Shown piece after piece: positions 36,416 to 44,449 of a stretch of DNA of 64,000 nt. Position 1 is the stretch's first letter, and each line of letters begins with the position of its first letter. Both the position numbers and the translations under genes were made by a program. The DNA is taken from the NCBI RefSeq assembly GCF_900099675.1, contig NZ_FNDQ01000003.1, forward strand, positions 62,001 through 126,000. The letters are read 5' to 3'. The stretch comes from Myroides phaeus (lineage in GTDB: Bacteria; Bacteroidota; Bacteroidia; Flavobacteriales; Flavobacteriaceae). Below the pieces are notes generated by a model, which saw only the letters and a list, made by a program, of their open reading frames with translations, made no database searches and was not told the origin of the DNA.

Positions 36416-36991
36416 ATGAAGTTATATTTTATAGGTTGTTTATTTCTATTGACTCTTTTTGCATCTTGTAAAGAAGAAACAACCCCTAAACCAAATGCTT
36501 TCTTAGCTTTAGAATACCCAACACAAGAGTATTCAACATATGTTAGTAATTCGAATTATCAATTCGATCAAAATAAATGGGCTCAAATAAAAGAAGGAAA
36601 AAAGAATTCTTTAGAAATTCATTATCCACAAATGAAAGCTACAATCTTTTTAAATTATAAACCTGTTGAAAACAACTTGAATCTATTATTGAAAGATGCA
36701 CAAAAATTGACTTATGAACACTTTGTAAAGGCTGATGAGATTGTAGAACAACCTTTTGTAAATCCAAATGCTAAAGCTTATGGTATTTTTTATGACGTAA
36801 AAGGAAATGCTGCTACCAATGTACAGTTTTACGCAACTGATAGTGTAAAAAACTTTTTAGTAGCTTCTCTATATTTCTACGCAAAGCCTAATTATGATTC
36901 GATCTTACCAGCTACTGACTATGTTAAAAAAGATATGAGGAGAATTATGGAGTCTTTAGAATGGGTAAACAATACACCTTTATCCAAATAG
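36416..36991 (+). CDS. gldD: Gliding motility lipoprotein GldD
   Basis: This 191-residue lipoprotein (lipobox LFASC, Cys18) matches GldD, an envelope protein required for gliding in Flavobacterium johnsoniae. Recognisable segments are FLALEYPTQEY near the N-terminus, QLKEGKKN-like QIKEGKKNSLEIHYPQMKA and the C-terminal ASLYFYAKPNYDSILPA. The position after mutY-ssb also fits. In several flavobacteria gldE lies between ssb and gldD; here there are only 33 bases and gldE is absent. The terminator follows at 37021. Confidence 0.92.
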   Translation: MKLYFIGCLFLLTLFASCKEETTPKPNAFLALEYPTQEYSTYVSNSNYQFDQNKWAQIKEGKKNSLEIHYPQMKATIFLNYKPVENNLNLLLKDAQKLTYEHFVKADEIVEQPFVNPNAKAYGIFYDVKGNAATNVQFYATDSVKNFLVASLYFYAKPNYDSILPATDYVKKDMRRIMESLEWVNNTPLSK

Positions 36992-37283
36992 AATAAATAA
37001 TTCTTTTACCAATATTATACAAGCCCTCTGAAAAAGCAGGGCTTTTTATATGTTTTATCATTACAAATTGAAGTCTATACAGTTAAAAATATGTTTTTAT
37101 ATATAGTAAAATCTCTCAATAACAATTCCAATCATCTTTTATATGGCTTTTGCACTAATATAAATTACTAAACACTAATTTATATTGAGATAATTCAATC
37201 TCAACTAAAAACAATCTATAACGATCAAATAACTTATAACTATTATTGACAACAATAGTACAAATTAGATTATCGACCGATAT
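36992..37283. other. Gene-free stretch with a terminator and consecutive dyads
   Basis: After the gldD terminator (37021-37047) no gene is seen. Three inverted repeats follow: AATATAAATTA arms around 8 bases (37157-37186), TTGAGAT/ATCTCAA around 6 bases (37185-37204), and ACTATT/AATAGT around 9 bases near 37239-37259. No promoter box is convincing. Confidence 0.5.
37021..37047 (+). terminator. Terminator of the mutY-ssb-gldD operon
   Basis: Stem AAGCCCT/AGGGCTT with a 10-base loop and TTTTT. Confidence 0.85.
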
Positions 37284-37323
37284 AAAAAAAGTAACCAATA
37301 AAAAAACTATTTTATTGGTTACT
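37284..37323 (-). terminator. Terminator of the HMA lipoprotein gene
   Basis: 14-bp stem AGTAACCAATAAAA/TTTTATTGGTTACT with a 6-base loop; the minus transcript ends in seven T residues. Confidence 0.88.
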
Positions 37324-37343
37324 AAATATATTACACTCTCATA

Positions 37344-37727
37344 CTATTTACTCTCTTCAACTTGCATATTCTCTACTTTGTAGATTCCGTTTGCAATTTT
37401 CTCTACTGTCTTTGTTAATGACTCTGAGTTTTGCTTAGCATCATCAAATTCAACAATAGCCGTTTTAGAATCAAAATCAACTTTTGCTTCTTTTACACCA
37501 TCTAAACCTGCTAATTTTCCTTCAATTAATTTAGCACATCCTATTTCGCAAGTCATTCCTTCAATCTGAAATGTAGCATTCTCTACTTTTCCAGCAATTT
37601 CTTTAGAATCTGTAGCAGTTGTTGTTTGCTCTACTATTTCTCCTTCTTGTACTTTAGTTTCACTCTTACAACTAACCAATGCAGTTGCTCCAAGAATTGC
37701 TACTAAAACTGATTTTGTTACTTTCAT
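37344..37727 (-). CDS. Heavy-metal-associated (HMA) domain lipoprotein
   Basis: This 127-residue exported protein has a lipobox (ALVSC, Cys20), an acidic Thr-rich linker and an HMA-like ferredoxin fold (about 50-120) with the segment IEGMTCEIGCAK. The metal motif is Cys60-x3-Cys64, one residue longer than the usual MTCxxC, so copper or other metal binding is possible but not certain. It probably sits in the periplasm on a membrane, handling metal ions. It is the last gene before a terminator and is separated from the M16 gene upstream by another terminator, so it is transcribed alone. Confidence 0.8.
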   Translation of the reverse strand: MKVTKSVLVAILGATALVSCKSETKVQEGEIVEQTTTATDSKEIAGKVENATFQIEGMTCEIGCAKLIEGKLAGLDGVKEAKVDFDSKTAIVEFDDAKQNSESLTKTVEKIANGIYKVENMQVEESK

Positions 37728-37771
37728 TTGAACACTTTTTTTAAATTCTACTAATATAAAGGTACAAAAAT

Positions 37772-37804
37772 AAAAAAAAGCAACTGAAATTCAGTTGCTT
37801 TTTT
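37772..37804 (-). terminator. Terminator of the M16 peptidase operon
   Basis: Stem GCAACTGAA/TTCAGTTGC extended by A and T runs to about 14 bp; the minus strand continues into T residues. Confidence 0.85.
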
Positions 37805-37827
37805 ATTCTTATGATTTAGATTATCAA

Positions 37828-39879
37828 TTATTTAAAATCTGCGTCTGTTACTCCTTCGTTAATTTTAACATCAGAAACATTCACTTCTAAATCAAATCCA
37901 ACATTCATAGTTTGTTTGAACGGAAACTTTATTCCTTTTACTTCTTTATAGTCTCCCATATAAATAGCTTGAGTCATAGTTTGTCCTCCTTGTTCTACAG
38001 TTGTAATCGTAGCTACTTTAAGTCCAGAATCGACATCGTAATAATGCACTGATTTACCAACTTTTAATCCTATTGCATCTTTACCGTTAATTGCTTCAAC
38101 TCCTGTTAAAGTAACAGTAGTATCTTTTTTCCAGTTCAACTCTGCAAAAGGTACTGCTCCCTGTTGTGCTTCAATTAAGTCTGCTCCTTCTAATGGTATT
38201 TTTTGTCCTTGTGCAAGAACAAAACCTTCCTTAGGAGTAACTATTTGTTTTGACATTACATTCCCCATCATCTTCTGTTCAGACATAGCATATCCTTTCT
38301 TAACTTTAGATACAATTTCTAATGTCATCCCCTGTACTGATGCTGAACTTACAGATGCAATACTCTTTACATCTAACAATTTCTTTTCTCCACCAATTGC
38401 AGTGATGTATTTATCTAACAAAGTAGCTACTGTAACTCCTGCTGGAATTTCTTTCTTAAAAACAGGTTTTTCAACAGCGTCTGCCTCTTTACTATAGAAA
38501 TATACTGGTAATCCTAATTTTTCTAATCCGTCAATTACTTCTGCACCTTTTCCTACAATAATAATACGCATATTATCTTTCAAGAAATATTTTTGAGCTG
38601 CTTTTTGAACATCTTGTGCTGTTACAGCATTAATGTTTTTAATATAGTTCTCATAAAAGTCTACAGGTAGCTTGTGTAATTCTTTATTTAATGCATAACG
38701 AGCAACGGTAGCTGGTTTCTGAATTTCCATAACGAAGTTACCTACATACTTTGCTTTAGCCATTTTCAGCTCTTCGTCTTTAACTAAAGTCGTACGCATC
38801 AAGTCAATTTCTTTAATAAATTCAGTTACGGCACTATCTGTAACAACATTACGTACAGACGCACCCGCTCTAAATTTACCTGGATATTTACGAGCTGAAC
38901 TGATTGACGAATATGCTCCATACGTCCATCTGTGTGCTTCACGTAAGTTTAAAAACAAACGTCCTTCTCCTCCTCCTCCAAGAATTTGATTTGCTAAAAT
39001 TGCAGCAAAGAAATCCTTGTCTGTCATTTTTAATTCCACTTCATTTACCAATGCAATCTCTGATTGAACAGCATTTGGCATATCTACGAAGTTAATTTGC
39101 GTTTTTGCAACATTTCCTTGCATAGTATATTTCTCGTACTGAGTTTTATTACTTTTCCACCCTTCAAATAATGAACGAACCAATTTCTCAGTTTTCTTAT
39201 AGTCAATATCTCCAACTACTACCAAATAAGCATTCTCTGGAGAGAAATACTTTTTATAATAATCTTGAACATCTGCTAAAGTAATATTTTGAATGCTTTG
39301 TTCTGTTTCGAACTCACCTGCTGGAGAATTTTTTCCATACAATAAAGCATCTTCTACACGACTTGCGATTGCAGACACACTCTTTTCTCCTGATTTAATC
39401 CCTTCAATAGCCTGAGCTTTTACTTTTTCAAATTCCTCTTCTGTCAAAATAGAATTTAAAGCCCCATCAGCTAATAATGAAAGAATTTTTTCATTGTATT
39501 TTGACAACCCACTTGCAAAAGCACCATTTGAACTAAATCTAATATTTGCCCCTAAGAAATCAATCTCTTCAGTGAATTGCTCCTTCTTCATTTTCTTAGT
39601 TCCATTTCCTAACATTTGAGAAAACACAGATGATACACCTGCTTTATCTCCTTCAAAAGTTAATGGATTATCTATCGTCAACGAATAAGACACTCTCGGT
39701 AATTTGCTATTTTGAACAACCAAAACTTTCATTCCATTTTTTAATACAAATGAAGTTGGTTGATTAACGTGAACAATTGGCGCTGGTCCTGGAGCTGGCT
39801 GTTTTCTTTCTTGTGCTTGAGCTTGCATAGCAACGAATGCAAAAGCTAAACTCGCTGCATAAATATGTATTTTTTTCAT
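37828..39879 (-). CDS. M16-family protein without the zinc site, with extra C-terminal domain
   Basis: This 683-residue secreted protein (signal ending near MQAQAQ) resembles M16 peptidases, but the HxxEH region reads VSSVFSQMLGNG, so the zinc ligands are missing. The second half keeps the R/Y motif GRLFLNLREAHRWTYGAYS that positions substrate in M16 heterodimers. From about residue 480 an additional domain of about 200 residues, LolA-like in character, contains AIGGEKKLLDVKSI and GVEAINGKDAIGLKV. It likely forms a heterodimer with the active subunit encoded 18 bases upstream, as in mitochondrial MPP-type enzymes. Located in the periplasm or outer membrane. Confidence 0.9.
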   Translation of the reverse strand: MKKIHIYAASLAFAFVAMQAQAQERKQPAPGPAPIVHVNQPTSFVLKNGMKVLVVQNSKLPRVSYSLTIDNPLTFEGDKAGVSSVFSQMLGNGTKKMKKEQFTEEIDFLGANIRFSSNGAFASGLSKYNEKILSLLADGALNSILTEEEFEKVKAQAIEGIKSGEKSVSAIASRVEDALLYGKNSPAGEFETEQSIQNITLADVQDYYKKYFSPENAYLVVVGDIDYKKTEKLVRSLFEGWKSNKTQYEKYTMQGNVAKTQINFVDMPNAVQSEIALVNEVELKMTDKDFFAAILANQILGGGGEGRLFLNLREAHRWTYGAYSSISSARKYPGKFRAGASVRNVVTDSAVTEFIKEIDLMRTTLVKDEELKMAKAKYVGNFVMEIQKPATVARYALNKELHKLPVDFYENYIKNINAVTAQDVQKAAQKYFLKDNMRIIIVGKGAEVIDGLEKLGLPVYFYSKEADAVEKPVFKKEIPAGVTVATLLDKYITAIGGEKKLLDVKSIASVSSASVQGMTLEIVSKVKKGYAMSEQKMMGNVMSKQIVTPKEGFVLAQGQKIPLEGADLIEAQQGAVPFAELNWKKDTTVTLTGVEAINGKDAIGLKVGKSVHYYDVDSGLKVATITTVEQGGQTMTQAIYMGDYKEVKGIKFPFKQTMNVGFDLEVNVSDVKINEGVTDADFK

Positions 39880-39897
39880 TTTACAGTTTCTATTTAA

Positions 39898-41217
39898 TTA
39901 GTTATTAGCTTTTTTCTCTGGAACGTAATCTAAAAGTAATCTTTGATTTTTGTTCAAGTATTTTTTAGCTACTTCACGGATCTCCTCTCTTGTTACACTT
40001 CTATAAATATCTATATTAGTATTAATCAAGTTCACATCTCCATATAATAAATAGTAAGTTGCCAAATTGTGTGCTAAACCTTCTACATTGTCATTTTGAT
40101 CAACATATTGTTTCTCAAAAATGTTTTGTAATTTTTGAAAATCGCGTTCAGAAATCAACTCTGTTTGTAGCTTTTCAATCTCTTCATCAATCTCCTTTAC
40201 TAAGTCAGCTGATGTAAAACCTTGCATTGGAATTCCATAAATAAAATAAATTCCATAATCTTCTTGACTAAAGCTAAATGAAGACATTTCCAAAGCCATT
40301 TTCTTTTCATCAACTACCTTTTTGTAAAGTCTTGAACTTTTACCCCCAGATAAAACAGCAGAAATCATATCTAAAACTCTTGCTTCACGTGTTTTCATTG
40401 ATGGAGTTCTATACGCTTCAACAACCATTGGTAATTGAATATTTGGATCTTCAAATTCAGCTCTTATCTCCTTTGTAATTGCATCTTCTTCTACTTTTGT
40501 ACGAGTCACAGATTCACCTTTAGCAATCGGTCCAAAGTATTTTTTAATCCAATTCTTTGCTTGGTCTTTTTCAAAATCACCTGCAACAACTAAAACCGCA
40601 TTGTTTGGGATGTAGAACTTTTTATTAAACGCTAAAAACTCTTCTAAAGTTGCAGCATCTAAATGTTCCATTGACCCAATAGGAGCCCAACGATAAGGAT
40701 GTTTTTTAAATAAATTCTTTTTAACTTCCGTAAATAATTGTCCATAAGGTTGGTTATCTACACGTAGTCTCTTTTCTTCTTTAACTACTTCATTTTGTGT
40801 ATCTACACCAATTTGATTAATTACTGGATGCATTAATCTTTCAGATTCCATCCATAAAGCTAATTCTAAATTATTCGAAGGAAATACTTCATAATAATAA
40901 GTTCTATCATCTGACGTATTTGCATTATTTTGTCCTCCGTTTGCAGTTACTAATTTAAACCACTCTCCGCGTTCAATATTTTTTGTTCCTTCAAATAATA
41001 AATGCTCAAAAAAGTGTGCAAACCCAGTTCTTTCTGGATTCTCGTCTTTTGCACCTACGTGGTACATAACTGAGGTAATAACTACTGGTGCAGACTTATC
41101 TTGATGTAAGATAACGTGTAGACCGTTGTCTAAAGTGTACTGATCGAATTCCACTTTTTGAGCTGAAGCCGATATTCCAAAGAATAAAGCACTTAAAATC
41201 AACAAAGATTTTTTCAT
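39898..41217 (-). CDS. M16 zinc peptidase, catalytic subunit
   Basis: This 439-residue exported metallopeptidase has a signal peptide (ending SASAQ, residue 20) and the inverzincin motif HFFEH (His68, Glu71, His72) plus the downstream acidic helix NEVVKEEKR that gives the third ligand. The tandem gene downstream encodes the zinc-less partner, so a periplasmic two-subunit peptidase that degrades peptides in a chamber is likely. The length equals one alpha-subunit unit. It is the first gene of the two-gene operon and diverges from rplU. Confidence 0.92.
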   Translation of the reverse strand: MKKSLLILSALFFGISASAQKVEFDQYTLDNGLHVILHQDKSAPVVITSVMYHVGAKDENPERTGFAHFFEHLLFEGTKNIERGEWFKLVTANGGQNNANTSDDRTYYYEVFPSNNLELALWMESERLMHPVINQIGVDTQNEVVKEEKRLRVDNQPYGQLFTEVKKNLFKKHPYRWAPIGSMEHLDAATLEEFLAFNKKFYIPNNAVLVVAGDFEKDQAKNWIKKYFGPIAKGESVTRTKVEEDAITKEIRAEFEDPNIQLPMVVEAYRTPSMKTREARVLDMISAVLSGGKSSRLYKKVVDEKKMALEMSSFSFSQEDYGIYFIYGIPMQGFTSADLVKEIDEEIEKLQTELISERDFQKLQNIFEKQYVDQNDNVEGLAHNLATYYLLYGDVNLINTNIDIYRSVTREEIREVAKKYLNKNQRLLLDYVPEKKANN

Positions 41218-41512
41218 TCTACAAATATTTTGAAATTAGGTTATAATCGTATTAGTATACCTTATAACAAATATGTTACACTTTTTATAAAATATTTTTC
41301 ATATTATCTCATGAAAACATAAAAACTCAATCATCCAGTGTGATTTATAAAAAAACACATACGACATAACACAAACAAAATACGCTATTTATAGACTTGA
41401 TATTTCTACAATCAATAGATATAATTTACAATTGTTTGCGCTTTTAACGTTGACTAACTGAAAATCATTCATTTACAAACAAAAAATACTAAAGGTTGTC
41501 TTCTACTTTCTT
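41218..41512. other. AT-rich divergent intergenic region
   Basis: No gene is seen between the M16 gene and the rplU promoter. Near the M16 start there is a loose dyad, GTTATA/TTATAAC (about 41241-41270). Near-consensus -7 boxes (CATATTTG, AATATTTG) occur on the minus strand but are not exact. Confidence 0.45.
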
Positions 41513-41541
41513 TTGTATATAAAAAAATAAGTTTATATTTG
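41513..41541 (+). promoter_or_regulatory. Promoter of rplU-rpmA
   Basis: TTG (41513-41515), an 18-base spacer and TATATTTG (41534-41541): one of the best consensus matches here, 30 bases before the rplU ATG. Confidence 0.8.
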
Positions 41542-41571
41542 CACCCTTAATTAACATCTTAATTTATTGTT

Positions 41572-41931
41572 ATGTACGCAATCGTAGAGATAGCAGGGCA
41601 ACAATTCAAAGTTAGCAAAGACCAAAAAGTGTATGTACACCGTCTTGCATCAGAAGAAGGAACTCAAGTTACTTTTGACAAAGTTCTTTTAATTGATGAC
41701 AACAACAACATCACTTTAGGCGCCCCAGCTATAGAAGGTGCTTCTGTAGAAGCTAAAGTTTTACAACACCTTAAAGGTGATAAAGTAATCGTTTTCAAAA
41801 AGAAAAGAAGAAAAGGTTACAAAAAGAAAAACGGTCACAGACAATCTTTAACTCAAATTGTTATTGAAGGAATCAATGCAAGTGGAGCTACAAAGAAAGC
41901 AACCAAAAAAGAGGCTGTAGCAGCTGAGTAA
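41572..41931 (+). CDS. rplU: 50S ribosomal protein L21
   Basis: L21 is a 50S assembly protein that binds 23S rRNA. The first 100 residues match the family: MYAIVEIAGQQFKV at the start and the basic FKKKRRKGYKKKNGHRQ segment. An Ala/Lys/Glu-rich tail of about 15 residues extends past the E. coli length. It is followed 24 bases later by rpmA, the universal partner. A strong promoter lies immediately upstream. Confidence 0.97.
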   Translation: MYAIVEIAGQQFKVSKDQKVYVHRLASEEGTQVTFDKVLLIDDNNNITLGAPAIEGASVEAKVLQHLKGDKVIVFKKKRRKGYKKKNGHRQSLTQIVIEGINASGATKKATKKEAVAAE

Positions 41932-41955
41932 TTAACATCTAAATTTTAAAACGTC

Positions 41956-42216
41956 ATGGCACATAAAAAAGGTGTAGGTAGTTCTAAGAACGGTAGAGAA
42001 TCAGAATCGAAACGTTTAGGCGTTAAGATTTACGGTGGTCAAGCAGCTATCGCTGGAAACATCATCGTTAGACAAAGAGGTTCTAAGCACAATCCTGGTG
42101 AAAACGTTTACATGGGTAAAGATCATACTTTACATGCAAAAGTTGACGGAGTGGTTAAATTCCAAAAGAAAAGAGACAACAAGTCTTACGTTTCTATTTT
42201 ACCATTTGAAGCTTAA
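41956..42216 (+). CDS. rpmA: 50S ribosomal protein L27
   Basis: This 86-residue L27 starts [20 protein letters not shown], so its N-terminal tail reaching the peptidyl-transferase centre begins directly, without the cleavable extension known from Firmicutes. The core [21 protein letters not shown] is canonical. It is co-transcribed with rplU and followed by a GC-rich terminator. Confidence 0.97.
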   Translation: MAHKKGVGSSKNGRESESKRLGVKIYGGQAAIAGNIIVRQRGSKHNPGENVYMGKDHTLHAKVDGVVKFQKKRDNKSYVSILPFEA

Positions 42217-42257
42217 GAATCATTATTTGTTCTTTTAGAACAAATATTAAACATAAG

Positions 42258-42290
42258 AAAAGGCGCCTAATTAATTAGGCGCCTTTTTTT
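42258..42290. terminator. Terminator of rplU-rpmA
   Basis: Perfect palindromic stem with arms AAAAGGCGCCTAATT, followed by seven T residues. Confidence 0.9.
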
Positions 42291-42578
42291 GTACATATAT
42301 AGAATGAAATTAAAATTCATAATTAAGAAATAGTTGTATAGCTTAACTTCTTTATTCTACCCCAAAATCTAAAACAGATCACCTACAAAAGTTAGGGATT
42401 CATAAAAAAAGATTAACTTATCCTACTTTCCTTTCCTATCGAAGAGTTTTATAAAAACATTCGTATGCCTACAATTAAAGTTATCAATACTTTTATAAGA
42501 ACGTTATTTCAAAAGTGCTTAAAACAGAATTAACGCAATCTTATTATAAACTTCTTTGATACTTATTTCACACAAGTA

Positions 42579-42643
42579 CCACTCAAGTACCACACACTTT
42601 CGGAAAAAAGACTTTTTTCCGAAAGTGTGTGGTACTTGAGTGG
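42579..42643. repeat. Perfect 32-bp inverted repeat with a single-base centre
   Basis: The left arm at 42579-42610 and the right arm at 42612-42643 are exact reverse complements separated by one A. Key parts are CCACTCAAGTACCACACAC, TTTCGG and A6G. Just outside the left arm, CAAGTACCAC (42573-42582) repeats a sequence within the arm. There is no long T tract, so it is not a typical terminator. Confidence 0.85.
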
Positions 42644-42993
42644 GAGATGTATCGAACAAAGTACGTCTAATACCATACTTAATTATAGTCTTTATCATAA
42701 TAACAATTCAATATATAACATTTTAAGGCTACGCTTAATTTATTTCTTATTGCAAAAAGATATTTATACTTACTTTCCAAATTTTGAGCTTAATCATCGA
42801 AAACAGTATTCAATTTCTATTTCGCTCAATAATATTTATAATCATTCTAAAATAAACTCTTTTAGTAATTTATTTTTCTTTACTCACACTACTTTATACA
42901 CTATAATTCCCCTAAAAAACAATACAAATAAAATCATAAACAACTAAACAACAGCAATTTATAATTATTATTTAGAAATAATACAAATAATTA

Positions 42994-43023
42994 TTGTTTA
43001 TTGATTATTATTATTTATTTTTG
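42994..43023 (+). promoter_or_regulatory. Promoter of the repeat lipoprotein gene
   Basis: TTG (42994-42996), a 19-base spacer and TATTTTTG (43016-43023) match the consensus; the leader is about 30 bases. Confidence 0.7.
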
Positions 43024-43058
43024 GTCTAAATAATTATAACATAATAACACTATTAAAT

Positions 43059-44381
43059 ATGAAATTAACCAAACTATTTTCAGCATTTGCAATTTGTGCC
43101 TTTTTACTGACAAGTTGTTCTAATGACGACAGTAATGAACCTATTAGAGTTGATCAAAAAGACCAACAAGAAATAGGAAAAGAACTATCTTTTAAAGGTG
43201 AATTCATTTATGCACATTCAGGAATGCCTATCCCTTTTACATTTGAAAAAAATTCTATTACAATGAATATGTCACAAATGGCTGGAAGCGGACAAGGTGA
43301 TTACAAATACAACATTCTAACCGTATACAAAAACAAAGAGGGAGTATTAAAAGTTGTAACTAAACACGAAAAAGAGTCACAATACAAAGCTTTTTTCCTA
43401 AGAAATATAAAAGACGAATCATTAGATATTAATATTGATTACACTTTTAAATCCGAAATAGAAGCTATTAAAACAAATTACCCTTCAAAAGCAGGAGGAG
43501 CTTTAGACCACGCTAATAACCAATTTGGATGGTTATTACTAACTAAAAAAGGTAGTCAATCTACTGCTATCAACTTACCCGTAAATGGTAAATATGTTTT
43601 CACACAAGGACAACATTCTTATTATTACAACTTCACTAATGAAACTGTAAACTTTAATGGAAGCTACGATATGAAAGTTTTAGCTCACAATACATCAACA
43701 AATAAAATTTTACTTCAAGGTGTTGATACAGAAAGAAAAGATTTCTTCTATGTTATACAATTAAAAAACATCAAAGAAAATAATGTAGATATAGCAAGAG
43801 CTACTTTTAATGAAGGAGAAACTAAAAAGTTAGCTGAAAAAGAATTTGCTGGAATCGAAGAGTTAAAAAACAACTTTACAACTTATACTAAAGAGGATAA
43901 ATCAGGTACTGTTATTAATTTAAAAGGAACTTATGGTTCAGAAATAATAAAAGATAAAACAACTGGTAAACCACAAGCACAGTATGTATTTAAAGTTGGT
44001 GAAGGTACAGAAGCATTCTTATTTAGAGCTGATATGGGATCAGGCTTCGGTGATTCTGCTTCTTTTACTCTTAAAAAAGTAGCTACTGATGAGAAAAAAG
44101 GTCAATTAATTTACGAAATCACAGGTTCAACAGGATACTATTCAGGAAGAACAGGGCAATTTCTGACAATTTACTTCAAAGATATTTCTGCTGATGGAAA
44201 CAAAGCAACCTTCGCTATTGCAACTAAAAATGGTAAAAACTCTGTATCATCAAGTCAAGGTGATGTAATCGGTAAGACTATCGAAGAAGCTAAGGCTATC
44301 AAGGCTCCTGAAACTAATCTAGTTTGGGAAAATGATATGATGAAATATGCACATTTGTGGATACCTACAACTAAAGAGTAA
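43059..44381 (+). CDS. Lipoprotein of unknown function with three internal repeats
   Basis: I do not recognise this 440-residue protein. It has a lipoprotein signal (FLLTSC, Cys20) and an Asp/Asn-rich linker, then three diverged units of about 120 residues. The units end in similar segments: FFLRNIKDESLDINI, YVIQLKNIKENNVDIARATF and LTIYFKDISADGNKATFA. Each seems beta-rich, with aromatic and glycine turns (YYYNFTNE, GYYSGRTGQF), which suggests tandem beta-barrel or lipocalin-like modules. It is probably surface-exposed or periplasmic. It is a single gene with its own consensus promoter and perfect terminator, next to the gene-free hairpin region. Confidence 0.75.
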   Translation: MKLTKLFSAFAICAFLLTSCSNDDSNEPIRVDQKDQQEIGKELSFKGEFIYAHSGMPIPFTFEKNSITMNMSQMAGSGQGDYKYNILTVYKNKEGVLKVVTKHEKESQYKAFFLRNIKDESLDINIDYTFKSEIEAIKTNYPSKAGGALDHANNQFGWLLLTKKGSQSTAINLPVNGKYVFTQGQHSYYYNFTNETVNFNGSYDMKVLAHNTSTNKILLQGVDTERKDFFYVIQLKNIKENNVDIARATFNEGETKKLAEKEFAGIEELKNNFTTYTKEDKSGTVINLKGTYGSEIIKDKTTGKPQAQYVFKVGEGTEAFLFRADMGSGFGDSASFTLKKVATDEKKGQLIYEITGSTGYYSGRTGQFLTIYFKDISADGNKATFAIATKNGKNSVSSSQGDVIGKTIEEAKAIKAPETNLVWENDMMKYAHLWIPTTKE

Positions 44382-44408
44382 TCTTTTCATAATTTTTAAG
44401 CTTCAATA

Positions 44409-44446
44409 AAAAGTGCACTACATTATAAATAATGTAGTGCACTTTT
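44409..44446. terminator. Bidirectional terminator between the repeat lipoprotein and dgt
   Basis: Perfect 18-bp arms AAAAGTGCACTACATTAT with a 2-base loop. Confidence 0.9.
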
Positions 44447-44449
44447 CTA

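Larger units (their letters stand above)
42217..43058. other. 842-base gene-free region with a long perfect hairpin
   Basis: Apart from the rpmA terminator, the 65-base hairpin at 42579-42643 and the promoter at 42994-43023, I see nothing that looks like a gene. A 106-codon frame at 42627-42947 is very AT-rich, begins inside the hairpin and has a composition (Asn, Ile, Tyr, Leu) expected of non-coding AT-rich DNA, so it is not called. Confidence 0.6.

Noticed and set aside
42627..42947. 106-codon open frame in the gene-free region
   Set aside because: It starts inside the right arm of the perfect hairpin and has an Asn/Ile/Tyr/Leu-rich composition typical of AT-rich non-coding DNA. It has no promoter or homology signal and would end just before the lipoprotein promoter.
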